Assembly (NCBI GenBank): GCA_963775505.1
Contig: CAVZIL010000009.1
Coordinates: 248,001-312,000 of the forward strand
Length of the DNA stretch: 64,000 bases
DNA from: JAIBJN01 sp963775505
Lineage (GTDB): Bacteria > Actinomycetota > Thermoleophilia > Gaiellales > Gaiellaceae
Reading direction: 5' to 3'
Shown: positions 47,209-56,157 of the stretch, in pieces
Layout of the letters: each line of letters opens with the position of its first letter
Numbering within the stretch: position 1 is the first letter of the stretch
The notes under the pieces: model-generated
What the model saw: only the letters and a program-made list of their open reading frames with translations
Databases searched by the model: none
What the model was told of the DNA's origin: nothing
Program-made: the position numbers and the translations under genes

Positions 47209-49017
47209 ATGCGGCTCAACGGCTCGTCGAGAGGGGAAACCCGGTCGAGCGCTCTCTGGGGGAAGCCCTCCAAGGGAGAAACGCGCTCGAGCGCTCTGTG
47301 GGGTAAGGGCGGTCGTGGCGTCGCGCTTCTGCTGCTCGTCTCCGTCGTCCTGGGTGCGCCCATGGCGGCCGGTGCCGGGAGGTCCTCCAACAGTCACGAC
47401 ACGCGCATCCGGGCATATCTCTCGCCTGGCCTGCTCGAGCAGGCGCAGGGAAGCCCGAAGGCAACCTTCAACGTCATCATCCAGGGCTCGCGCGGCGAGA
47501 CCTCTGCCGAGGTCGCGGCCGACGTGTCCACTGCACGCCAGGCCGATCCCGGCCGCGGCGTCGGTCTCCGCAAGCGCTTCCGCGCCGTCAGCGGCGTCGC
47601 GGCGCAGCTCACCGGGCGTCAGATCCTGCGGCTGGCCCAGCGGCCTGACATCCGCGCGATCACCAGCGACGCTCCGGTCCGCCTGTCCGGCTACTCGAGC
47701 TCCCAGCGCTGGCCGTACGTGGCCGGCTTCCACGGAGTCTGGGACACCCCCGCTGCGGCGAACGCGCCTGCGATCGCCGTCGTGGACTCGGGGATCCAGG
47801 CCACCCGGTCCGACTTCGGAACCCGCGTGGCTGCCCAGGTCAACCTGACCTCGATCCAGCCCAACGCGGCCGGCGACGGCCGTGGCCACGGAACCTTCGT
47901 GGCCGCCATCGCAGCGGGCGAGAAGGCCGGTCGTGCCGGCGGCTCGCCGAAGTCGAAGATCGTCTCCATCGACGTGATGGACGACCACGGCATGGCGATG
48001 ACGCGCGACGTGATCGCCGCGGCCGACTGGATCCTTGCGAACAAGGCCCAGTACAACATCCGCGTCGCCAACTTCTCGCTGCACAGCTCGACGCCCGCCA
48101 GCGTCTTCTTCGACCCGCTCGACCGGGCCGTGGAGAAGCTCTGGCTGAACGGCGTCGTGGTCGTGGCCGCGGCGGGCAACTACGGCGTCGACGGCTCGGC
48201 GACCGGCGTCACCTTCGCTCCCGGCAACGATCCGTTCGTGATCACCGTCGGCGCGGCGGACGTCAACGGCTCGATCGGGACCAGCGACGACTTCGCGGCT
48301 CCGTGGTCGGCCTGGGGCTACACGCTCGACGGCTTCTCGAAGCCCGAGCTCGGCGCCCCCGGCCGGTACATGGTCGCCGCGGTTCCCAACACGTCGACGC
48401 TGTTCTTCGAGCGGCCCACGAACGTCAGGCCGTACAGCACCATGGAGCTCTCCGGCACGTCGTTCGCGGCTCCGGTCGTGGCAGCGGCGGCCGCCCAGGT
48501 GCTCGCGCGGCATCCCGAGTGGACGCCCGACCAGGTGAAGGGTGCGCTCATGGTGTCCGCCAAGGACGCTCCGAGCGCGACCCTCGGCTCCCTCGGCGTC
48601 GGCATGGTCGACGCGAGCAGGGCTGCCAACGTGGTGAACCCGCCCAACCCGAACGCGGCGCTGAACCAGTTCGTCGTCGCCGCCGGCGACGGCAGCGGTG
48701 CCATGTTCGACGCGGCCAGCTGGGCCAACGTCGCCCAGAGCGACGCCTCCTGGGCGAACGCCTCCTGGGCCTCGGCCTCCTGGGCGAACGCCTCGTGGGC
48801 GAACGCCTCCTGGGCCTCCGCCTCCTGGGCGAACGCCTCCTGGGCCTCGGCCTCCTGGGCGTCCGCGTCCTGGGCCTCGGCCTCCTGGGCGAACGCCTCC
48901 TGGGCCTCCGCCTCCTGGGCCTCCGCCTCCTACGCCGACAACGCCGACGGCGAGCTGAGCGGCCAGGGCGAGTTCATCGACCAGCTCGAGCTCGTCGAGC
49001 TCGGGCTCGGCGGCTAA
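47209..49017 (+). CDS. S8-family subtilisin-like serine peptidase with Trp-rich repeat tail
   Basis: This 602-residue secreted subtilase has the catalytic triad Asp193 ('AVVDSGIQ'), His228 ('GRGHGTFVA') and Ser418 ('LSGTSFAAP'), with oxyanion Asn324 ('AAAGNYG'). Before the signal-peptide core ('VALLLLVSVVLGAPMAAGA') the N-terminus carries a duplicated 'GETRSSALWGK' (residues about 9-19 and 23-33), an unusual long basic n-region. A propeptide-like I9 region follows ('TFNVIIQGSRGETSAEVAAD'). After the catalytic domain there are 12 tandem pentapeptides SWANA or SWASA (about residues 515-574), then an acidic tail ending ELVELGLGG. Start ATG 47209 has a GAGAGGA site. Strong terminators follow. Role unknown. 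Confidence 0.92.
   Translation: MRLNGSSRGETRSSALWGKPSKGETRSSALWGKGGRGVALLLLVSVVLGAPMAAGAGRSSNSHDTRIRAYLSPGLLEQAQGSPKATFNVIIQGSRGETSAEVAADVSTARQADPGRGVGLRKRFRAVSGVAAQLTGRQILRLAQRPDIRAITSDAPVRLSGYSSSQRWPYVAGFHGVWDTPAAANAPAIAVVDSGIQATRSDFGTRVAAQVNLTSIQPNAAGDGRGHGTFVAAIAAGEKAGRAGGSPKSKIVSIDVMDDHGMAMTRDVIAAADWILANKAQYNIRVANFSLHSSTPASVFFDPLDRAVEKLWLNGVVVVAAAGNYGVDGSATGVTFAPGNDPFVITVGAADVNGSIGTSDDFAAPWSAWGYTLDGFSKPELGAPGRYMVAAVPNTSTLFFERPTNVRPYSTMELSGTSFAAPVVAAAAAQVLARHPEWTPDQVKGALMVSAKDAPSATLGSLGVGMVDASRAANVVNPPNPNAALNQFVVAAGDGSGAMFDAASWANVAQSDASWANASWASASWANASWANASWASASWANASWASASWASASWASASWANASWASASWASASYADNADGELSGQGEFIDQLELVELGLGG
48718..48933 (+). repeat. 15-bp tandem repeat encoding SWA(N/S)A units
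   Basis: After a diverged first unit (SWANV, 48718), twelve 15-bp units run from about 48748 to 48927, each with TGGGC at the same place. The fourth residue alternates Asn or Ser in the order N S N N S N S S S N S S. Third codon positions vary little (mostly GCC TCC TGG GCC), suggesting recent expansion by slippage or unequal crossing-over. Confidence 0.9.
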
Positions 49018-49035
49018 GCGACCCGAATCGACCGC

Positions 49036-49063
49036 GAGCCCCGGGCCACTCGGCCCGGGGCTC
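49036..49063 (+). terminator. Strong terminator hairpin after the S8 peptidase gene
   Basis: GAGCCCCGGGCC (49036-49047), loop ACTC, GGCCCGGGGCTC (49052-49063): a perfect 12-bp stem, 18 nt after the stop codon, followed by ACCTTTCC. Confidence 0.75.
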
Positions 49064-49083
49064 ACCTTTCCGGGTGATCTTCC

Positions 49084-49109
49084 GGGCGTCCCTCGAACGG
49101 GGGACGCCC
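49084..49109 (+). terminator. Second hairpin after the S8 peptidase gene
   Basis: GGGCGTCCC (49084-49092) pairs with GGGACGCCC (49101-49109). A third, smaller GCCCGGG/CCCGGGC inverted repeat overlaps its end (about 49106-49125). No clear T-tract; these may act together with the first hairpin. Confidence 0.45.
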
Positions 49110-49197
49110 GGGCCCGTGCCCGGGCATACGTTCAGCACATGGCTCTGCGGCCGTATCGCCCATTGGCGTGGGCGTTTCTCGACCCGGTTCGGCGACT

Positions 49198-51964
49198 GTG
49201 AGCACGGTCCCGAGCGAGTTCGCGCACGGGAAGCCCCCGGTCGACCCGGATCCTTCCGAGCCTTCCTCGCTGCAGCCGCGCGCGAAGGCGTTTCTCTACG
49301 CCATCGGCGCTCTGGCGGCCGCGGCGGCGGTAGTCCCCTTCGCCCACCTCTCGCTCGACACCGACGGCTGGGTGACCTTCTTCGTCCTGGCGACGAGCGC
49401 CGCGTGCGCGCAGCTCTTCGTCGTCAGGACGCCGCGGGACCAGAGCTACCACACGACGATCGTCTTCCTCATCCCCGGCGTGCTGCTCCTGCCGCCGGAG
49501 CTGATCGCGCTCCTCTGCGTCGTCTACGGCATCCCCGAATGGCTGAAGATCCGCTACCCCTGGTACATCCAGGCGTTCAACATCGCGAACCACACGCTGA
49601 ACGGGCTCGCGGCGTGGGGGGCGGTCGAGCTGATCCGCAACGCCGGGCTGCGCCCTGAGCTCGAGTTCGCGCTGGCGGGCCTGGCAGCGTCGGTCGTCTT
49701 CGTCTCGCTCAACCACACGCTCCTGGCCACCATGCTCCACCTGGCGCGCGGGCACTCGTTCCGCGGCACCGGGCTGTTCTCCGTGGAGAGCCTTTCCACC
49801 GACTTCGTGCTCGCGATGCTGGGCGTCGCCCTCGCCGGGCTCTGGGACTGGAATCCGCTGCTCCTGCCGATGGCCGTGGCGCCGCTCCTGCTCATCCACC
49901 GCTCGCTCAGCGTCCCGGCCCTGCAGCAGGAGGCGCGCGTCGACCCGAAGACGGGGCTCTTCAACGCGCGCTACTTCTCCGCCGCGCTCCGGGAGGAGCT
50001 CGATCGCGCGCAGCGCTCGGGCACGCCGCTGTCGGTGATCATGGCCGACCTCGACCTGCTTCGCGAGATCAACAACGCCTACGGGCACCTGGCGGGCGAC
50101 GCGGTCCTGCACGGCATCGCCGGCGTCTTCCAGCGGCAGCTGCGCCACTCCGACATCCCCGCGCGCTTCGGCGGCGAGGAGTTCGCGATCGTCCTCCCCG
50201 AGACGACTCCGCAGGAGGCCTTCGAGATCGCCGAGCGGATCCGCCGCGCCGTCGCCGACCAGCGGTTCGAGGTGGAGACGTCGAGCGAGCCGATCCACGC
50301 CACCGTCTCGTTCGGCGTGGCCGGGTGCCCGGCGGACGGCACCGACGCGAACGAGCTCGTTCACCAGGCCGACCTCGCCGTCTACCGTGCCAAGCTCCAG
50401 GGCCGCAACCGCGTGCTGCACGCCAGCTCGGAGCCCGTCCTCCTGCCGCCCGACCGCACGCTGCGCCTCGCGGCGGTCCCCGACGAGACCGTCTACTCGA
50501 AGGCGGCGGCTGCGTCCACCGCAGTCGTCCATCCCCGAGCTTCCGCCGGCCTCCGCGGGCGAGCTCGGGCGCGAGCAGCAGCAGCGTCCTCACACGCAGG
50601 CGGGCCCGCGCTTCGTCTCGCTCTCGCGCAGCCTCGCGTTCCTCGTCGTGGCCGTCAGCGTCGGCGGCATCATGGCCGGCGCGCTCGGCTTCATCGCGGG
50701 AGGCACGACCGACATCGTCGGCCTCCTGGCGGTGATCGCCCTCGTGGCCGGCGGCCAGGCGCTCGCCCTCGAGCTCGACGGCGGCTCCATCTCGGTCAGC
50801 GCCGTCGGCGCGCTCGCCGGGGCGGCCATCGCAGGGCCAAAGGCCGCGCTCCCGCTCGCGCTCGCCACCGCGGCGGTGGAGTGGAGCTCGCGGCGCACGC
50901 CGATCTACCAGCTTCTCTTCAACATCGGCGCGCTCTCGTTCGCAAGCCTTGCCGCAGCGTTCGTCTTCAGCCTCGGCGGCTCGGACGGCTTCGAGATGCT
51001 CGTCACCGCCGCCGCGGGCCTCGTCGCCGGCGGCGTCTACTTCGTCATCAACACCGGCCTCCTGAGCGGCGCGATGGCCCTCGAGGGCCACGACAGCTGG
51101 CGGCACGTGTGGACGGAGCGCTTCTCCTGGCTGCTCCCGCACTACGTCGCCTTCGGCGCCGTCGGCGGCGCGATCGCCCTCTCCTACGAGGCGATCGGGC
51201 TCTACGGCCTCGCCGTCTTCGTGCTGCCGCTCCTGCTGATGCGCAAGACGATGGCCGCCTACCTCGGCCACACCGAGAAGTCGACCAAGAAGCTGCGCGA
51301 GGCCGCCGAGACGATCCGGACGCAGAACGTCTCGCTGGAGCAGGCCAACCGGCTCCTCAAGGAGCGCTCCACCGCGGCGATGCAGAGCCTCTCGGCGACC
51401 GTGGACGCGCGCGACGCCTACACCGCGGGCCATTCGCGCCGCGTCCAGCAGCTCGCTCTCGCCATCGGCCGGGAGCTCAGCCTCTCCCAGGCCGAGCTCG
51501 ACCTCCTCGGCCATGCCGCGCTCTTCCACGACATCGGCAAGCTCGCCATCCCGGACTCCGTGCTGCTGAAGCCCTCGGCCCTCTCGAGCGACGAGTGGGC
51601 GCTCATGCAGCGGCACGCGGAGGAGGGCGCCCGCATCATCGACCGGCTCGGCTTCCTCGACGACGCGGTGCCCGCCATCCGGCATCACCACGAGCGCTGG
51701 GACGGCGCCGGCTACCCGGACGGGCTCGCCGGCGAGGAGATCCCGCTCGGCGCGCGCATCATCCATGTCGCGGACGCCCTCGACTCGATGCTGACGAACC
51801 GCATCTACCGGACGGCGAGGCCTGCCGCAGACGCGCTCGAGGAGCTCCGGCGCGGGGCCGAAAGCCAGTTCTGCCCGCGCTGCGTCGCGGCGCTCGAGCG
51901 CCTGCTCGTGCCGGATCAGTCCGGGGAGCAACCGGCGACCTCGCCCCTGGCCGCCGCTTCCTGA
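49198..51964 (+). CDS. Membrane protein with GGDEF and HD-GYP domains (frameshifted near 50527)
   Basis: This putative bifunctional c-di-GMP enzyme has about 920 residues. The first half has six or more hydrophobic helices (for example 'AFLYAIGALAAAAAVVPFAH') and then a diguanylate cyclase domain with 'DLDLLREINNAYGHLAGD', the inhibitory RxxD site 'RHSD' and the active-site 'RFGGEEF'. After a +1 shift near 50527 a second membrane module follows ('SLAFLVVAVSVGGIMAGALG'), then a coiled linker and an HD-GYP phosphodiesterase domain with 'LFHDIGKLAIPDSVL', 'AIRHHHERWDGAGYPDGLAG' and 'ARIIHVADALDSML'. Both active sites look intact. Start GTG 49198 is uncertain (GTG 49168 is an alternative). It could be two genes split at the shift, but no stop/start pair is visible there. 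Confidence 0.88.
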
Positions 51965-51977
51965 GACGATAGGGGCC

Positions 51978-52812
51978 GTGCCCGGCCCTCTTCGCTCAGC
52001 CGAGCTCCAGCTTCGGGCGGCGCGCCACATCCTTCCGCGCGCGCCGTTCTCCCGACGGCGTTTCGGACGGCCCGACGACCGGCTCGTCCTCGTCGTGGGG
52101 AGCCCGCGCTCCGGGACGACCTTCCTGGCGCGCTCGCTGGGCTCGCTGCCGGGGCTCATCGACCTGGGCGAGGTCGCGCCGCTCAAGGCGGCCATCCCGG
52201 AGCTCGCCGGCCGCCCGGTGGGCGAGACCGCCGCCACGGTGCGCCGGATCCTCACCCGCGCGCGCCGGCTCGGCCTGGTCGGCAACCTGCGCCCCGTCGA
52301 GCAGACCCCGGAGACCGCCTTCGTGCTTCCAGGCATCCTCGCCGCGTTCCCGGAGGCCCGGGTCGTCCACGCGATCCGGGACGGGCGGGACGTCGTCTGC
52401 TCGCTGCTCGAGCGCGGCTGGCTGCAGCTGGGGCGCGACGGGACGGACGACGCCGGCAACCGCTTCGGCGCCGAGGCGCGCTTCTGGGTCGAGCCTGAGC
52501 GGCGGGAGGAGTTCGCCGCGGTGAGCGAGGCCCGCCGGGCCGCGTGGGCCTGGCGGCGCTACGTCGGCGCGGTCAGGGCGTCCGGCGTTCCGGTGGTCGA
52601 GGTCCGCTACGAGCGCCTCACGGCGGATCCCGGCGGACACGGCGGCCGAGCTGGCTGCCGCCCTCGGCGTCCCGGAGGCGCCGCTCGCCGCCGCGCTCGC
52701 CGAGGCCCACACGGGCTCGGTGGGCCGGCACGCCGCCGACCTCTCCGAGGAGCAGCTGGCGGACGTCCTCGCGGAGGCCGGAGACCTCCTGCGCGAGCTG
52801 GGCTATCTGTAG
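51978..52812 (+). CDS. Sulfotransferase-family protein (frameshifted near 52632)
   Basis: PAPS-dependent sulfotransferases move sulfate to hydroxyl or amino groups of an acceptor. The 5'-phosphosulfate loop reads 'VVGSPRSGTTFLARSLGSLP' and the 3'-phosphate site 'VVHAIRDGRDVVCSLLERGW'; a later 'VVEVRYERLTADP' is also typical. An apparent extra G near 52632 shifts the C-terminal part ('AELAAALGVPEAPLAAALAE'); it ends at TAG 52810-52812. About 277 residues. Acceptor unknown. It follows the GGDEF/HD-GYP gene by 13 bp and may share its transcript. Confidence 0.86.
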
Positions 52813-52842
52813 GAGTCCCCTACACTGGCGCCGAGGGAGAGC

Positions 52843-53419
52843 GTGCCCCGCTACTCCGACGACCGCATCCTCGCCGAGCTCGCCGCCTGTGCGGAGCGGC
52901 TGGGCCGCTCACCGACCATGCGCGAGCTCGCGGACGACCCGGACGCGCCGCTGCACCCGCAGACCGCCGTCGAGCGCTTCGGCTCCTGGAACGCCGCCAA
53001 GCGCCGGGCCGGCCTGGTGCCGCGGCGCTTCGCCACCGACGAGGAGCTCCTGCGGCAGCTGCGGCTGCTCGGCGACCGGCTCGGGCGGACGCCGACCGGA
53101 AGGGATCTGAACGAGCGCCGGCGCGAGCTGCCGTCGACGTCGCTCTACTGGCACCGGTTCGGCTCGTTCTCGAACGCGCTCCGGGCCGCCGGCTTCGACG
53201 TCCAGGGCCGGGAGGAGCGCCGGGAGCGGGCGCTCGCGGACGGCGAGCGGCTGGCCCGCAGGCTGAAGCGCGAGCCGACCCTCGCGGACTGGCGGCGCGA
53301 GCGGGCCGAGGCGGACGCCACGCTCCTCTCGGAATGGCAGGTCTACCGGCTCTTCGCCGAGGACGGAGCCGGGTGGGAGGCCTTCCGCTCGGCGGTGCGC
53401 AAGCGCCTCGACGCGCTAG
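52843..53419 (+). CDS. Protein with three homing-endonuclease-associated (HNHR-like) repeats
   Basis: The protein consists of three diverged repeats of about 60 residues, each a helix, a conserved 'GR(S/T)PT' turn and a helix, then a 'FGSWNAAKRRAGL' or 'FGSFSNALRAAGF' motif. The third repeat is degenerate. This matches the homing-endonuclease-associated repeat, a small DNA-binding unit often found without a nuclease domain in actinobacteria; no HNH or LAGLIDADG motif is present. GTG 52843 has a GAGGGAGAG site. The open frame continues to 53622 inside the opposite gene; I end it at TAG 53417-53419, sharing CTAG with that gene, which needs one indel. Function unknown, possibly a regulator. Confidence 0.65.
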
Positions 53420-54218
53420 CGCGCGACGGCCGGGGTCGCGATCGCCGCCAGGCGCGCCAGCGCCGAGCGACCCTCCTCGGGTGCCCGCACGGGGGGAGGA
53501 CCTCGTCCTCGACGAAGCTGCGGTCGGGCTCGAAGGAGTCGGTTCGCCGGACGGCGCCGTCCGCGACCGCCAGGAACGTCCCCTCGCCGAGCTCCCGCTT
53601 GCGCAGGCGGATGCCCGTGTAGCGCTCGACGAGCTCGAGGGCCGTCCGGGTGGACGCGAAGAAGAGCTCGCCCGGGCCCTCGCCGATCCAGAGCGGGCGA
53701 CCGATCCCGCGCGCGAGGAAGAGGGTCTCCTCGTCCCGGTCGTCGAGCCAGGCTGCGGCCATCGAGCCGTGGAGCTCCTCGAGCGCGGAGGGGCTGCTCG
53801 AGGCCTCGTCCGCCAGGGCGAAGATGGCCTCCGAGTCGACGGTCATGCCGGGCTCGGCACGGTCGAAGCCGTGGCCCGCGAGGATCTCCTCGTCGTTGGC
53901 GATGATCCCGTTGTGGATGCCGACGACCGCTCCGTGGCGGATCGGGTGGTTGTTGGCGGTCAGGCTCGGATGGCCCTTCGTGTAGTCGCGGACGTGGACG
54001 AGGGCCTGGATCGCGTCGCCCGGGACCTCCAGCCGGTCGAGCAGGGCGCTGGCGCCGCCGCGCTGCTTGTGCACCACCGTCGCGCGCCCGCGGCCGCGAT
54101 GCGCGTAGCCGACCGCGTCCGAGCCGCGCTCCGAGATCGCCGCCAGGAGCGTCTGCGTCGCGAGGGTCTGGTCGACCCGCGACGCGCCGCTCAGGCTATA
54201 TCCCGCAATCCCGCACAC
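53416..54218 (-). CDS. Class II glutamine amidotransferase-like protein (frameshifted near 53490)
   Basis: This is an Ntn-type glutaminase domain of about 267 residues with the nucleophile Cys2 directly after the start ('MCGIAGYSL'). Further marks are 'ISERGSDAVGYAHRG', 'LVHVRDYTKGHPSLTANNHP' and 'GAVVGIHNGIIANDEEILAG', then 'MTVDSEAIFALADE'. There is no synthetase or sugar-isomerase domain, so the ammonia acceptor must be a partner or the protein acts as a stand-alone hydrolase. A small frame change near 53490 restores a C-terminus 'HPEEGRSALARLAAIATPAV' ending at the TAG complementary to 53416-53418. Start is GTG 54218. It resembles the N-terminal domain of GlmS or PurF. Confidence 0.82.
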
Positions 54219-54247
54219 GATCCTTCACCGATCCTAGGTCGTTCCCC

Positions 54248-54293
54248 GGACGGTCGTTCGGCCCGCAGCGGCCGCAAGGGCCGACTCCCGTCC
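54248..54293. other. Compound inverted repeat upstream of the first sigma gene
   Basis: GGACGG (54248-54253) pairs with CCGTCC (54288-54293), and inside it CGGCCC (54259-54264) pairs with GGGCCG (54278-54283). The structure lies in the 180-bp divergent region between the amidotransferase gene and the sigma factor gene. It could be a regulatory hairpin or operator. A TAGACA (about 54301-54306) just after it could be a -10 element. Confidence 0.4.
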
Positions 54294-54398
54294 AACGCTT
54301 AGACACTACCACCGTCGACGAACGGCGAGCTTCTCTTTCATCCCCCTATCCGGTGGCAGTCGCTCAAGCCCCTGTCGAGCACCGCCGATACGGGTGGC

Positions 54399-55382
54399 GT
54401 GGAGCACTCGCCTGCGGAACTCCCGAACCACTCCGAGCACGTCGAGACCGAGGCCGAAGAGCCGCGGCTCGCGGTGGTCCCGGACCCGGTGGAGGCCGAG
54501 GAGGCCGACGAGCCGGAGGACGACGAGCCGGCCGCGACCCAGCCGTACGTCCCCATCCCGACCCAGGACCCGCTGAAGCTCTACGTGCGCCAGATCGGCG
54601 ACGGCCCGCTCCTGACTCCGGCCGAGGAGCGCGAGCTCGCCCGGCGCAAGGACGAGGGCGACGAGTGGGCCAAGCGCCGGCTGATCGAGTGCAACCTCCG
54701 CCTCGTCATGTCGATCACGCGGAACTACGTCAACTCCGGCGTGCCGCTCCTCGACCTGATCCAGGAGGGCAACCTCGGCCTGATCCGCGCGGTGGAGAAG
54801 TTCGACTACAGCATGGGCTTCAAGCTCTCCACGTACGCGACCTGGTGGATCCGCCAGGCCGTCACGCGCGCCATCGCCGACCAGGGCAGGACGATCCGCC
54901 TGCCCGTCCACGTGGTCGACCAGGTGCGCCGCGTCATGCGCGCCCGCCGCGTGCTGACGCAGAAGCTGAACCGCGATCCGCTTCCCGAGGAGATCGCCGC
55001 CGAGAGCGGGATCGAGCTCAAGCGCGTCCACGAGCTCTTCGACCTCGTCGAGGATCCCGTCAGCCTCGAGACGCCGGTCGGCGACGGCGACTCCATGTAC
55101 GGCGACATGCTCGAGGACGAGAACGCCGAGCAGCCCCACACGGCCCTGGCCGAGCTCCTCCGCGGCGCCGAGCTGAAGGAGGCGCTCGCCTCGCTGAACG
55201 AGCGCATGCGCCACGTGCTCGAGCTCCGCTTCGGCCTCAACGGCCAGGTGCCCAAGACCCTCGAAGAGGTCGGCGCCGAGCTCGGCGTGACCCGCGAGCG
55301 CGTGCGCCAGCTCGAGTCCCGCGCCCTCCGCGAGCTCCAGGCCGTCGCGCCCGAGCTGCGGCTGTACCTCCGCGCCGAGTAG
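54399..55382 (+). CDS. RpoD-like sigma-70 factor (first copy)
   Basis: This 327-residue sigma factor has regions 1.2 to 4.2 after an acidic N-terminal stretch rich in Glu. Region 1.2 is 'DPLKLYVRQIGDGPLLTPAE', region 2 includes 'LIECNLRLVMSITRNYVNSG', 'LLDLIQEGNLGLIRAVEKFD' and the -10-binding 'STYATWWIRQAVTRAIADQG'. Region 3 is 'HVVDQVRRVMRARRVL' and region 4.2 has 'TLEEVGAELGVTRERVRQLE'. It lacks a long region 1.1 and resembles group 1/2 (housekeeping-like) sigma factors. An RpoD-like paralogue lies 0.7 kb away on the other strand. GTG 54399 is chosen by frame; no strong Shine-Dalgarno site. Confidence 0.9.
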   Translation: MEHSPAELPNHSEHVETEAEEPRLAVVPDPVEAEEADEPEDDEPAATQPYVPIPTQDPLKLYVRQIGDGPLLTPAEERELARRKDEGDEWAKRRLIECNLRLVMSITRNYVNSGVPLLDLIQEGNLGLIRAVEKFDYSMGFKLSTYATWWIRQAVTRAIADQGRTIRLPVHVVDQVRRVMRARRVLTQKLNRDPLPEEIAAESGIELKRVHELFDLVEDPVSLETPVGDGDSMYGDMLEDENAEQPHTALAELLRGAELKEALASLNERMRHVLELRFGLNGQVPKTLEEVGAELGVTRERVRQLESRALRELQAVAPELRLYLRAE

Positions 55383-55404
55383 CGGCGAGACCCTCGCCGG
55401 TCGC

Positions 55405-55416
55405 TAGCGTGGAGCC
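55405..55416 (+). promoter_or_regulatory. Candidate leaderless promoter of the PHP gene
   Basis: TAGCGT (55405-55410) lies 6 nt before GTG 55417. Confidence 0.45.
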
Positions 55417-56157
55417 GTGACCGGCTTCGTCGACGTCCATTCCCACGTCGTTCCTTCCGGCGACGACGGCGCCCGCTCGGTCGAGGCGGGCCTCGCGCTC
55501 TGCCTGGACGCGGCGAGGCACGGCACCCGCGTCCTCTACGCCACGCCGCACGTCTGGCCGTCGCTGCCGCTGACCCCGGAGCGCGAGCAGGCCGTCCGCG
55601 AGGCGCACGCTCGGATGGCCGCCGAGCTCGCGGGGCACGGGCTCGACCTCCAGCTCGGCTGGGAGCTGACGCCGGCCGAGCGGCTGCTCGACGAGGATCC
55701 CGCGCGCTACCGGCTGGGCGAGCTGCCCGCCGTGCTCATGGAGGTGCCCTTCAACGGCCCTCTCGCGCTCGCTGAGCGCCTCGCAGCCCGCATCCAGGCC
55801 GCGGGCCTCACCCCGATCATCGCGCACCCCGAGCGCGCCGACGGCGTCCGCGCGGATCCGGGCGCGGTTCTGCGCTTCCGGGAGCGCGGCTGGCTCGTCC
55901 AGGTGAACGCCAGCAGCCTGCTCGGCGCCCACGGGCACGAGCAGGAGGACGCGGGCTGGCGCCTCGTCCACGGCGGCCTCGCCGACCTCGTCGCCTCGGA
56001 CGGGCACCGCAGCTCGCGCCCGCCGTTCCTCGACGAGGCCCAGCGCCTCGCGCGGGCACGGGTGGGGGAGGGCGCGACCGCCCTCTTCGACGGGAGCGCC
56101 CTGCGGGCCCTAGTGGATGGCGACCGCTTCGATCTCGCGCAGCGAGGCGAGGCGTGA
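55417..56157 (+). CDS. PHP-family tyrosine-phosphatase-like protein (CpsB/YwqE type)
   Basis: CpsB/YwqE-type PHP phosphatases use a trinuclear metal site to dephosphorylate tyrosine on kinases that control polysaccharide export. Visible metal motifs are 'FVDVHSHVVPSGDDGA', 'VLYATPHVWPSLPLTPEREQ', 'PIIAHPERADGV' and 'LVASDGHRSSRPPFL'. Length 246 residues. Its 3' end overlaps the opposite sigma gene by 48 bp; an indel would instead end it at TAG 56111-56113, which shares CTAG with that gene. No tyrosine kinase or capsule genes are nearby; it lies between two sigma factor genes. Confidence 0.87.
   Translation: MTGFVDVHSHVVPSGDDGARSVEAGLALCLDAARHGTRVLYATPHVWPSLPLTPEREQAVREAHARMAAELAGHGLDLQLGWELTPAERLLDEDPARYRLGELPAVLMEVPFNGPLALAERLAARIQAAGLTPIIAHPERADGVRADPGAVLRFRERGWLVQVNASSLLGAHGHEQEDAGWRLVHGGLADLVASDGHRSSRPPFLDEAQRLARARVGEGATALFDGSALRALVDGDRFDLAQRGEA

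Noticed and set aside
48748..48930. Tandem 15-bp repeats as a CRISPR array
   Set aside because: There are no unique spacers; the repeats are in frame and encode a protein repeat inside an intact peptidase gene.
56110..56157. The 48-bp overlap of the PHP and sigma genes as a regulatory antisense overlap
   Set aside because: A single indel would end the PHP gene at the CTAG at 56110-56113, as in other convergent pairs here, so the overlap may not be real.
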